Shown: positions 41,401 to 51,400 of the stretch, one piece after another
Layout of the letters: every line of letters starts with the position of its first letter
Position numbering within the stretch: position 1 is the first letter of the stretch
Assembly: GCA_977006965.1 (NCBI GenBank)
Contig: OZ345377.1
Coordinates: 558,001-622,000 of the forward strand
DNA from: Phymatolithon calcareum
Taxonomy: Eukaryota > Rhodophyta > Florideophyceae > Hapalidiales
Length of the DNA: 64,000 nt
Reading direction: 5' to 3'
The notes under the pieces: model-generated
Database searches by the model: none
Seen by the model: the letters and a program-made list of their open reading frames with translations, nothing else
Told to the model about the DNA's origin: nothing
Translations under genes and position numbers: made by a program

Positions 41401-42313
41401 CGTCTTAGTCGTTGGTCAGACCTCCTTCTAGGCTTTCTAGAACAGAGAGCTCGACCAGTTAGCCAAGAAACAAGCACGGTTGTACAAAAGAGCAAAGAGG
41501 ACAGGGCTCGAGGCCGACAAAGACGAGCTCAAAACTGTTTAAGCTCTGATCAAGAAAAATACGGAAATCGAAAGGGGACCAATTTGAATCTTTTCTGGAA
41601 GATATCGAAAATATAGGACCTAATGAGGCTGCAAACGTCACGTGCAAGATTAAGAAATCGAAGGCGCAAAGAACGGATGAGAGCCGAGCTCTAGGAGCCT
41701 CTGTGCACCCGAGAAAGTTCGCCGCCTACTTTGCGAGCGTATGCAAATCTGAGAAGGACTGGAACGTGAACCTTGAGAATTTTCAGTCAACATGGCATGA
41801 GGAGGCACCTTCAAAGAGCCTTTAACGGGGTGCCGAAATTGAAGGCTGTCGATCTACACGGTCTTGCAGTTGAGATGCTACAAGACAGCAAGGAGCCTGG
41901 CTTCGACATGCTTCTCGCATTATGGGAGACATGTGGAAAACTGAAGTGCCTCCGACTGCAATGGCGACAAGCAACGCTTATTCCAATATAAAAGAATGGC
42001 TCACTGCACGTTGAGGAAAATTGCAGTCTGATCTCCCTACTGAGTCAGGTCAGGAGGGTGACTCCGCCCTGGACGCTTACATACGGTAGCACTATCGCTT
42101 CAATAAGGCAAAATTTGGGTTTCAGAGGGATAAGAACACCTATTTGGCGATACTCCGTGCAAAAAACACACTGCGGCATGGCCACCAGCACGTCGCAGTA
42201 CTCGACCGATCAGCAGCTTATGACAGCATGCCGAGAGATATCCTCATTGAAAGACTGAAGAGCAAAATGCCACGCCACAAAATGAGGATGGTATCGAATC
42301 TGCTAATGCTATC
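41400..42313 (+). pseudogene. LINE ORF2 linker and RT, plus-strand copy
   Basis: Encodes ELDQLAKKQARLYKRAKRTG, then LHGLAVEMLQDSKEPGFDML, LKCLRLQWRQATLIP-stop-KNG, LLSQVRR and motif A region AVLDRSAAYDSMPRDILIER. It aligns with the minus copy at 9376-10381. Stops and frameshifts are present. It ends at the hAT-like inverted repeat at 42314, which appears to have inserted into it. Confidence 0.8.
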
Positions 42314-42369
42314 CAGGGGTTGCGCCAATTCCATTGTTTGCGATTGCAGTCCTGAGTGAAATTTATCCA

Positions 42370-42760
42370 ATTTAATTGCTCAGTTTTGTTTGCAGCAATT
42401 CGCATTGCAATTGGAAGGCTTCCCACAATATAGACATCAATACTAGGATAGCTGTTCATCGCCTTTTCACGTTCCGTGAGCTTCATCACCATTGACGATT
42501 GAACTGTGAACGACGACCCGGACCTCAACTTCTCGGCAAGAACGGCTCTGTATATCTCTAGCAAATGTTCTTCGCTTCCACCTCCAATGCAATGCTTGAG
42601 ATGATTGTACGGGTTGGAGAACCCAGTACCCTTTTTGAAGAAAAACTCACTTTCTCCGGTACACTGATCACCCTTTGAGCAGAGAAAGACGCAAAATGGC
42701 ACATTCCGTCGAGTTAGCCCTACTTGATGCGAGTGTATATCACGGGTTTGTTCTCAAATG
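42370..42760 (-). pseudogene. BED-type zinc finger, N-terminal part of a hAT-like transposase
   Basis: On the minus strand RRNVPFCVFLCSKGDQC is followed by GFSNPYNHLKHCIGG and EEHLLEIYRAVLAEKL. The C-x3-C ... H-x3-C spacing with NPYNHL fits a BED-like finger, the DNA-binding N terminus of hAT transposases. The frame continues VDVYIVGSLPI and then loses similarity. The transposase core and dimerisation domain are absent. Confidence 0.5.
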
Positions 42761-43138
42761 AGGTTCATAAGCAGCTGCACAACTTGTTTCGGCTTTGGTG
42801 TCGGTGAAGGTAGTGTCATCGCTAGTAGAGCGGAATTTGCTGGAACGTTGAACGAGGTCTGATAGGTGGGTTGGACTCGACTGTGAAGGGGAATGCGTGA
42901 GAATTTCGGAGAAGGCTGATAGGTTTCAAATCAAGAGATCTAATGCTATCCCTTTTATACTTGAGATTGAACCATCGTGACTGCTGGACTCTAATCGTAG
43001 CTAAAGACATTCAAGCCGTTGTTCTGCATCTGGCTGGTAAATTGATCGATACAGCTAAGTAGATGATAGCACATGAATAGGCCCATTGTTGAAACCGTTT
43101 GGAGTCCAAGTTTCATAGATGTTTTGATGGCATACAGA

Positions 43139-43300
43139 ACGTACTCTGGGTATTAGTAGAACAAAGACCACGTACTGGACATAAGGTAAGTACGTTAATT
43201 CTTGCATCCGATTAATGTGCTGTGTCTAATGTTCATCTACGTACTCTGGGTATTATTAGAACGAAGACCACGTACTGAACGTGAGGTGAGTACGTTGATT
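43139..43300. repeat. Direct repeat, period about 101 bp
   Basis: CGTACTCTGGGTATTAGTAG at 43139 recurs as CGTACTCTGGGTATTATTAG at 43240. Both continue with ACCACGTACTG and GAGTACGTT/AAGTACGTT. A third partial match (CCAATGTTCATCTAC) follows near 43347. It lies inside the hAT-like element. Confidence 0.75.
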
Positions 43301-43482
43301 CCCTCAACATTCTGCTTTACTGCCCCCCCCCATAACATTCCCCTGGTCCAATGTTCATCTACTTCGATCCTCAGTATTAGGTGCAACCAATTCGAATTGC
43401 AATTCAGCTCGAAGAACCAATTTGGGTGGAATTGGGAAAAATTGCAATTAAATTGATAGCAATGGAATTGGCGCAACCCCTG

Positions 43483-43919
43483 GGCAGAGCTGGAACTCGA
43501 AACTCTCGGCTGTATACGGGAAACAAACACGACAACTGACATTCAAGATAGATCTGGCCTTCGGCGAGTATGGGAACAGCAAGAAGAGCACCGTATCAGG
43601 AAAATTACGTTCGCCAAGAATTGTATACCGCATCAAGCAGTGAGGATGAAAGAAAGCAGATACAGAATTCTTTGAGAAAGGTGGTTTGTAGGTCATTTCC
43701 CGAGAAAACCACCGAAGTTAATTGAAGAAATTGGTAGTCAAGGATCATGGGTAGTTGGAACACTCAAGAGAATCCTGAAGACGCCTTCATGGACCCCGGC
43801 AGAAGATATTGACGTGGCTAGAGCCATTGACGTGATTCTATGTAATACCTATTAAGGAAGCTGAATTTTCAATGCTAATAGAATATGCCTAGAAAGGTAC
43901 CGACTTTCCTCCAATTGGA
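43483..43919. other. No gene recognised
   Basis: Short frames only. The continuation of the LINE interrupted at 42313 was not found here. Confidence 0.4.
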
Positions 43920-44050
43920 ACAAATTGAACCTTCTCATTCATTCATTTTGCCTTTTCCCCTAATGGGTCTAGCAGCGACTCGAGGGTCTGAGTTTTTTCC
44001 ACTCTATTCTATTGCTTACAGCTTCCCGAATGCTTTCTGTGCCTCCTGCA
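43920..44050 (-). repeat. LINE 3' end with (ATGA)n tail, minus strand
   Basis: TTCATTCATTTTGCCTTTTC followed by CCCTAATGGGTCTAGCAGCG and TCTGAGTTTTTTCCACTCTA matches 18560-18640 and 40760-40830. Confidence 0.65.
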
Positions 44051-44255
44051 CTCCCCTTTCGGGGCGCGTCCCCTCGCAGCAACCGAGGGGATCCTGTGCC
44101 GCGCGCGAGTGCGTGCATTACAGGACAGGAAGATCTTGAACCTTCTCAATAAATCCATTTAATTACGCTCCAACTTCCAAGTCACTTTCTCATGTATTCT
44201 CGACCATACATGCTCCTCGATTACGTGTTTGCGACACTCCCCAATTTTACTCGCG

Positions 44256-44690
44256 CTGCAGTATGCCTTTGGCAGATTCCGACAGGTGTCAACACCAAGT
44301 ATGACTGAAGAATTCGGTACCAGAGCCAGAGAGCATATGGAGACCCTTGAACGCACGCTAGCAGGATACGACCTCGAAGGAGAAAAAAGACTGGAAGCAG
44401 AAAAGGCGCCAGATGAGCTCTTACTATTTAGCAAGACATTCATAGAACGCATGGAGAATGAAGAAGGCTATATTGATTCGCAGAAGGCAAGGCAAAAAGC
44501 GGTCGAGCCCAAGCATCAACAACCACGTAGAGGACTGAGATAGGATTACTTGAATCCTGAGTTTTCCCGTCCGCCATTCTGGTGGGCATTTCGTGAGCTG
44601 CACAAAGGTAGGTAGCATCAGAGGAAGCCTTGCCCATATCTTCGGAAGTCTGTGGGGCTTTTAAATAAACTTGAATTATAAAAAACTCCC
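44256..44690 (+). mobile_element. Retroposon family B, most intact copy
   Basis: Nearly identical to 21942-22384. The frame from about 44300 (TEEFGTRAREHMETLERTLA, YDLEGEKRLEAEKAPDELLL, SQKARQKAVEPKHQQPRRGL, stop at 44543) is open and encodes an acidic helix with a basic C terminus. The 3' UTR and tail are CTTTTAAATAAACTTGAATT ATAAAAAA. Non-autonomous. Confidence 0.8.
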
Positions 44691-44714
44691 CAATTTTAGA
44701 CGAGAGTCAAGAAA

Positions 44715-44925
44715 CGCTCAATATAATTGAAGAAGAAGACAGCGCCTGGACTAAGCGAGAACTCGACGAGCTCCTAAGAATCGTGTTACACCAACAAGAA
44801 AAGAAAACCCCTTCAAAACAGAATCTAGCCACTTGGCCTTAGGAAAGTTGCCCCGAGCGTCAGCAGATGCGTTGTTAACTTTTAAATAAAAATCTACCTT
44901 TCTTCTTCTTCAATACAATTGATGT
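44715..44925 (+). repeat. Retroposon family C, 3' part
   Basis: TGGACTAAGCGAGAACTCGA matches 11667-11690. CGTCAGCAGATGCGTTGTTA and CTTTTAAATAAAAATCTACC, then (TTC)n, match 11895-11950. 5'-truncated. Confidence 0.75.
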
Positions 44926-45051
44926 GGATATTATTTCCCTTGCACCTCTCAATTTCCTTCTTCATTCCTCGGACTGCTTTTCTTGAGGCCATGTTAGTTT
45001 CGTCGATAATACCCAAAATTCCACAGCGACTACATCACTGCTTGTCCCCAG

Positions 45052-45136
45052 AAACGAGGGAAACAAGAGATATCTCTTATTTCCCTCGTTTACAATTGAC
45101 ACAGGGCGGACATATGTCCGCCCTATGTCAATTGTA
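45052..45136. repeat. Two adjoining near-perfect palindromes
   Basis: 45052-45091: AAACGAGGGAAACAAGAGAT plus its reverse complement with one mismatch, centred on GATATC. 45091-45136: TACAATTGACACAGGGCGGA continuing to CAT, plus its reverse complement with one mismatch, centred on CATATG. They share one base and have unrelated sequences. Confidence 0.9.
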
Positions 45137-45258
45137 AGTTGGACCGCTGCAATGTTTCATATATGCTGCGGCTATGGACACCAAATAAAGTATCATAGCA
45201 TCATCAATTTCGTGGATTTCTATTGGTGCATCTACGACGAACTGACGCCGAATAGGGC

Positions 45259-45326
45259 AAACAAATCCCGTGTTTCCCCTATTCCGGGGAAACAAATCCC
45301 ATGTTTCCCCCATTCTGGGAAACAAG
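45259..45326. repeat. Tandem repeat, 31-bp unit, 2.2 copies
   Basis: AAACAAATCCCGTGTTTCCC at 45259 and AAACAAATCCCATGTTTCCC at 45290, then AAACAAG. Each unit can fold on TTTCCC/GGGAAA. Confidence 0.8.
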
Positions 45327-45449
45327 TTTTCATTTCTGTTTCGTTGAAGTTTTTATGCACTTTTCCGGGGGAGAACAAATGTATGAAAGTTTCGTTTCGG
45401 TTGCTCGCTTTCGTAAGCTTACAACACAAAAACGGGACGTTTCAGGGGA

Positions 45450-45632
45450 CAAGCAGTATATGGACCACTTTTTAGTAACACAAATGATGTGCGTGAGGCT
45501 CGGTGTGGGTCCTCGGGGACACAATAGCCCCTCGGGCTTCGCTCTCGGGTCTAATTGTGCCCCCTCGGGCCTCACACCTCTCCTCCCTTACATCATTTGT
45601 TTCCCTCAAAAGTGGTCCACATCCCGTACTTG
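45450..45632. mobile_element. Fold-back (MITE-like) element, about 180 bp
   Basis: The arms pair from 45450-45490 to 45590-45632. The core is TGGACCACTTTT ... ACAAATGATGT on the left and ACATCATTTGT ... AAAAGTGGTCCA on the right. An inner pair GTGAGGC/GCCTCAC follows. No coding capacity. A target duplication was not identified. Confidence 0.7.
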
Positions 45633-46875
45633 TTAATGATGCCATGAAAACTGCTCAAAGATTTAAGACCTTTTACCAGGGGAGTAACGAAGTCAGATGA
45701 TTGCGCCAACAATGTCGTGATGCCTAACATTTGGCCCTAACTGGTGCATACTCTGCTGTGCCAACAGAATGGGAGTCCACCCACGCTTCCGTCATCCCTT
45801 GTTTTCCGCAGTATAACATTCGTCGTGATGCGTGCGTACTCTGCTGTGTCAAAAGATGATGGCGCCATGGACTATGTGGAACCCACCCGTTGATCGTCCC
45901 TCGTTTGCCGCGTTCGCATTTGTGGCCATTCGTTGTCGTTACAAACCTTGGCGTCGTCCGTTTTCTATATCTCAATAGCATCGATAAAGATGTGCACTAA
46001 AATCCTTTTCTTCTGGTCGCGTCCGCGCAAGCATAGCTCTAAGAATGTAACGCACGTAGATCCTCTTCTTGGCATGTCATGTCTTCCACAGTTAGCGAAA
46101 AAGTCGACTTCCTCGCCCAGTGCCACCGGTCTGCACAGCTCAACAATTCGATCTTGTGTATCCTTCTCACCGACGTTCCAGTCTTGCGGAGCTTTTCCCG
46201 GCATTTGCCGAAAATATGCCGACGGCATGTGATCAGACAAACGGCGTCCATTCGCATATTCTTTGAATGTCGCAAAACGGCAATTTTTTTTGAAGTATTG
46301 TTTTATTTTGAAGCCTATCAGTTTCTTGCGAACATACGGGAATGGCTTTCATTAGGCTACCTTCTGGTAGCTACTATTTGACTTGATTTGTCTTCCTAGT
46401 AGAGCTCTTCTTCGAATTCCATGCTTTCGATAATTCGCAAAACGGCAATGAACAGTTCAGAACAAAAGAAGATTTTTTTACCTTTCGCGCGCTCAGCGTT
46501 GTAGAACCTCACGGAAGGTCCACGTGCTGTTCGGGGACCGGGCACTTCGCGCGATGCCTATACCGGACATTCCTCTCCGTGCGCTCCCGAAGGAGCACTG
46601 AGCCGACTAAAGCTTGTTGACATTCCTTCGGACTGCCTGCCCATACAATGCTGTACTCAGATGCTGTCGCACTTATGCCATTCTGAATCTGGTCATCGAA
46701 GCGGAGCGCATCCGGAGCCAGTTAGACTGCCTCCGAATTTACTGTCTTGCTATGAGAAACAGGCGGCAGTATGCGAGAAGGAACCACTTGAGACCGATTG
46801 TTTCTTTTCTTCTCGACAGTGATTTATCCAGACCTCGAATTTGCGACATCTGTGGCACTGTAACGCCTCACGGCG
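45633..46875. other. No gene recognised
   Basis: Several overlapping frames of 70-100 codons on both strands (for example minus 45965-46240) without motifs. A short direct repeat (CATACTCTGCTGTGCCAACA at 45747, CGTACTCTGCTGTGTCAAAA at 45835) is present. Confidence 0.45.
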
Positions 46876-47960
46876 TGTCTCCCACGCGAGCACCCTGAAC
46901 AAACCCTACGTTGATTTGTGAATCCGAAACATGAAATTTCGTCTCCTTCAAATTTGATGTGAAATGGGAGGAGAGTAAGAGCGATGTCCACGACAATTTA
47001 TAGCTCACTCTGAAGTGCAAATCCCGGCGCTGAACCGCGGACTCGTCGGCAGATTTCTGCTGCAAAATTCTTCGTTTTCCACTGAACATTTAATATGTTT
47101 CTAATGTTTCAACAGAACCGACGATCGAAGGGGCTTGGGAGGAAGAAAATAGACCTAGAATAACTCTTGGCGCTGGCGATCCATGGATCAGAAGAGATGA
47201 CGACACTTACGATGTAGTCGCTGAGGGATTTCCAAATACAATGCTGCAATTTCCACCGCAGCGATACAGCACCAAACTTCTAGTGACTACATCGACAAAA
47301 CTTGGTAATTACAGCGTCTGCAATGCTCTCCCGCTCCTCAACCCGTGCGATGACGTGCTCCACCGCGACGGTGGCGACAACGCCAGCACAAAACCCGCAC
47401 GTGGCTAGCACAAATACATTTGCGCCCGCGGTAGCCACAACGGGGCACGTCTCGCCACCTGCCGCCGCCGCATCGCCTGCAGCGCCAGCCATAGCCTCGC
47501 TCATCTCGCCGCCTGCCGCCGCTTCACCGCCTGGCGCGTGAGCCAAGCCACCCGCCGCAGCCCCACCGCCCAGCACCTCCGCACCCGCACCGGTGGCGCC
47601 CGCTGTTTCCTCGTTGCTATTGTCTTCATCGCCACCGCCAGGCACGGCAAAAAGGCGGGTTATCGGCTCGCTCAAATATGAAATGGCGCGCTGCGCGAGA
47701 CCGGGACGGCCCTCGCCGAGCGCCTTGACATGCTCAACTACTAGTACGACGACGACGCCTCCCGCGAACGCGATGACATCGGCGTCGTGACAGGTCCCAT
47801 CGCCGCCCCTGCCGTGGCGACTACGCGCGACACGCCGTTGATATTCCTTACGCCAAGCAACGCCGCGAGAGCCGTGCCCGCCACAACGGTCAGGTTGCGC
47901 GTCTCATCTTGAGTTCTCACCATACCGTGCGCCTGTTTCCCGGGGCTGCCTCAGTGCGGT
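46876..47960 (-). repeat. 1.1-kb dispersed repeat, copy 2 (two-hairpin membrane protein family)
   Basis: Homologous to 24005-25085 across coding and non-coding parts, and to 63290-64000. Same orientation. The gypsy element begins 50 bp past its 5' side. Confidence 0.8.
47280..47923 (-). pseudogene. Two-hairpin membrane protein, copy 2 (one frameshift)
   Basis: Begins MVRTQDETRNLTVVAGTALA at 47923. A one-base loss after VTTPM shifts the frame. It continues IAFAGGVVVVLVVEHVKALG, EGRPGLAQRAISYLSEP, a Gly/Ala-rich linker of about 90 residues, then ANVFVLATCGFCAGVVATVA, VEHVIARVEERESIADAVIT and KFCRCSH-stop. The two hydrophobic segments are homologous to each other. Without the shift it would be about 210-220 aa with two membrane hairpins. 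Function unknown. Confidence 0.65.
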
Positions 47961-48010
47961 TTCTTGCGCTCTTCGTTCGCGCTTGTGCTGTTGGTCTGCA
48001 GGACCTGGTG

Positions 48011-48408
48011 TGCTAACCCCAATATTGGCCGTCTTGATTAATTGATTCGGCTGGAAGGTACCGAAGGAATCATTGCTGTTACTATCATACCCAGCGCATC
48101 CGGTTGCTTGCCAATGTCGCCACGTTGGAGGCATACAGTACCGTTTATAAATTCGTCGACGAAGGCAGATCTCCGATAGAGTTTTATTTTTTTAATAGTT
48201 TCCTCATTTAGTAGTCTTACAGTGAGCTGGGTGCTGCTCGCAAGAGCTCCGGCAAAACCTAGCTCTAGTTTATATAGTATCCTACTTCGACCTTAGTGAA
48301 AAAGAGGGCAGCTCACAGTCCGCACCAAAGAGCCCCCCCCCCCCCCCAACAACAACAAAAAACAAACAAAAACATCTCTCTCTTTTTCTCTCTCTTTTTA
48401 TCACCACA
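48011..48408 (+). repeat. 5' LTR of the gypsy element
   Basis: Starts TGCTAACCCCAATATTGG. It contains a GTTTATATAGTATCC TATA-like box, a poly-C run, then an (CT)n run, and ends CACCACA. The last eight bases differ from the 3' LTR (TCACCACA versus TTCCCGCA). Confidence 0.85.
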
Positions 48409-48410
48409 TT

Positions 48411-48428
48411 TGGTATACCCAGCAGGGC
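48411..48428 (+). other. Candidate primer-binding site of the gypsy element
   Basis: TGGTATACCCAGCAGGGC begins two bases after the LTR with the TGG expected opposite a tRNA CCA end, and runs up to the gag ATG at 48430. The tRNA is not identified. Confidence 0.45.
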
Positions 48429-48429
48429 A

Positions 48430-51400
48430 ATGGCGCCTCCCAGTGATCTCATAACCTTCAATGGCGACACCGACGCCAGGAAGTTCTTCTTCGTCTACGA
48501 AAACATTGTCCAGAAAGAAGCCTCCGTTGAGGAGAAGGCCGAACAAGTCGTTCAGCACCTGACCGAAAAGGCCTTCGACTTTTACTACGACAAGTTTGTC
48601 CGCGAGGACACCCCAACCCTCGAGTCAAAGGACTACGCCACAGTCAAGGCGAGTCTTCTCGCCGAGTTTGCGCCTCACCGCAGTCAAGAATCCATCGTGC
48701 GTGAAGCTGTCACCCTCAAATACACCGGAGGTGACATTGACGCATTTATCCAAAAAGCTAAGTTCAATGAGTCGGCCATGCGAGGTCTCCTCCGTGATGC
48801 CATTTCGTCCTCACCTACTGTCTTCCAGTTCGTTCTGTTGCGGGGTGCCGCTACCTTTACCGAGATCAAGGCAGCCTGTTCTAGTTATGCCGAGGGACAG
48901 AAACTGATCTATCCTAAGGAATGTCACATCGACTCCACAAATGTCGCTAAGGGGACCGGGGCACAAGTCTCCTTCCAGTAAGAGGCGGAGAAGAAGATTG
49001 ACAAACTCAGTGAGCAGATGGGCGAACTTGCACTCGCCATCTCCCAGAGGAAGGAAGTCCTCCAGCCCGATGGACGTCCCAAGACCTGCAGCTATTGCAA
49101 AGCGGAGGGTCATGTGTCGACACAGTGCAGAGACAACCCTATGAAGGAGATGAAGTGCCGCTTCTGCAAGAAGTGGGGCCACAATGAAGTTGCCTGCTAC
49201 TCAAAGCAGCGCCATGAGATCGACCAGGCCATCGCCCGTCAACAGCAACGCCCCCAGGAAGCACCTATGGCACAGCATGCCCCTCCGCCAGCCGAAAATG
49301 CCAACGTCCTCACGCTAGCCACTGATGGTGAAACAGTCCAGGCGAAGGAAGAGGTTGCCGCTGTCAAGCGTACGGCCGAAGGTGAGCCTCTCCCGAAAAA
49401 CCCGCGCCGAGAAGGGGATGGCGATCCAATGCATATTGCACGCTCACGCACTCTCCTCGACGGTACTCACAATGCAATTCCTAGTTGCGTGGCTAAGAAA
49501 ATTAAGAGGAAAGTAACCCGGAAACCTACGAAGAACACGGCGGCTAAGGAACTGGGAAGACGCGTGGAGAAGTACGACTTGATGTCCAATCTCGCACAAG
49601 CATCTTCGGGTCTTTCCTTCGGTCAGTTACTCCGTGGAGATGCAAACGAGGCGCGAGGAGAACTTCAGAAGCTTTTTGCTCGACGTGCTCTGTCCAGGAA
49701 GAGTCCCAACGTTCAGACAATCGACACGACGAACTTGGTAGCGCCCGTCAGGCTAGTGAATCGTCACGAGTTTGCTCGAGTTCAAGTCAGCGGCCGCGAG
49801 GTATATACCCTCCTTGACACAGGTGCCATCCCTAACGTGATGTCTAGTGATCTTGCCAACCATCTTCGCATTATACCTACCCATACCCGACGCAGGCTCG
49901 AAGGATACGCAGGAGACACGGAGGATTGCCACGGTATTGTGGAAGAAGTTGCGGTAAGCTTCGATCACGTCCGTGTGCCTATCACATTCCTCGTTTCTTC
50001 GAGCACGAAGTACAACTTGATCATTGGGTTACCAACTCTGAAGAAGCGAAGGACCAAGATGGACCTCGGGCGCAGCATCGTCAAAATCAAGTATGGTGGA
50101 GAGAGGGTTAGGCTCAATCCTGTCCACGAATCGCGTGACTTCGACTCCACCGATGAAGAAGAGTTTACTTCCGAGTCGGAAAGTGATTCCGATTCCAGTG
50201 CAGACTCCGACTTTGACTAGAAACTTTGTTCCGACGCCGATGATGAAGGCATGGTCCTCGCCCTGAATGTGATCGGTCATGAGGAAGAACTGCCCTTTAA
50301 AGAACCCGTCATCTACCCGAAAACCCCCCACTTAGACAACGCGTCCCAAAACAAGCTCGTTTCTTTACTGCAGGCTCACGATATAGTCGCTGAGTCACTC
50401 GATGATCTTCGTCCATCCACCGTTCCCACAACGCATTCATTCTCTCATTCCTCCGACAATCCAGTCTATCACCGTGCTCGCCGTCTTCCACCGATGCACA
50501 ACGATATTGTCAAGAAGGATGTTGAGCGCATGCTCGACGCTGGTATTATCCGTCCTGCATCGTCAGCCTGGTCCTTCCCTATCGTGATTGCCAACAAATC
50601 TGATGGTACACCGAGGATCTGCGTCGATTTCAGGAAACTCAACAAGCTCATGACGCCGGATCGTTGGCCTCTTCCACGACCGGATGAGATTATCGAAGAT
50701 TTGTCCGGCAGTTCCGTGTTCTCTACCGTCGATCTCTTCACTGGATTCTGGCATATCAAAATGTCTGAAGCTTTTAAGGAGAAGACGACATTCGTGTGAA
50801 AGTATGGGACATTCCAGTTTGAGGTCATGCCCTTCGGCCTGATGAACACACCAGCCACATTCCAGAGAATGATGGACCAGCTTTTTCAAGACATGGACTT
50901 TTTCCGCGTGTATCTGGACGACATTGTCGTCCACTCGAAGAGCGTCGAGGAACATTTCCTGCACCTTGATGCCATGTTCAACAAGCTTGCCAGTCATGGT
51001 CTGCGTATGAAGATCACGAAGTGCCAGTTTATTCAGAGTCGCATCAAGCTTCTCGGTCACGTTGTCGATGGGTATGGAATCCGGATCGACGCAGACAAGA
51101 TCGACATAATCCAGAATGCACCGCGACCGAAGACACGAACAGAGCTGAGGTCGTTTTTCGGTCTAGCCTCTTATTACCGACGCTTCATCAACGGTTTCGC
51201 AAAGATAGCGCGCCCTCTCCACGAGAAAACTTCTGTCAACGTTGACTTCGAATGGACCGGCGCTATGGAGGACGCATTTCAGTGTCTTCGAAACGCCCTG
51301 TGCAGAGCTCCGATTCTGTCGTTCCCCGTAATGGATAAACCATTCATTGTCTCTACGGACGACTCGTCACAAGCAGTTGGAGCGGTTTTATCGCAGCTTG

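Larger units (their letters stand above)
42314..43482 (-). mobile_element. hAT-like non-autonomous element
   Basis: Inverted repeats of 23 bp beginning CAGGGGTTGCGCCAATTC at both ends, the CAGGG start usual for hAT elements. Inside, the minus strand encodes a BED-like zinc-finger segment. The interior near both ends is rich in AATTGCAATT-like words. No 8-bp target duplication is visible (ATGCTATC versus GGCAGAGC), so the insertion is old or one flank was rearranged. Confidence 0.65.
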
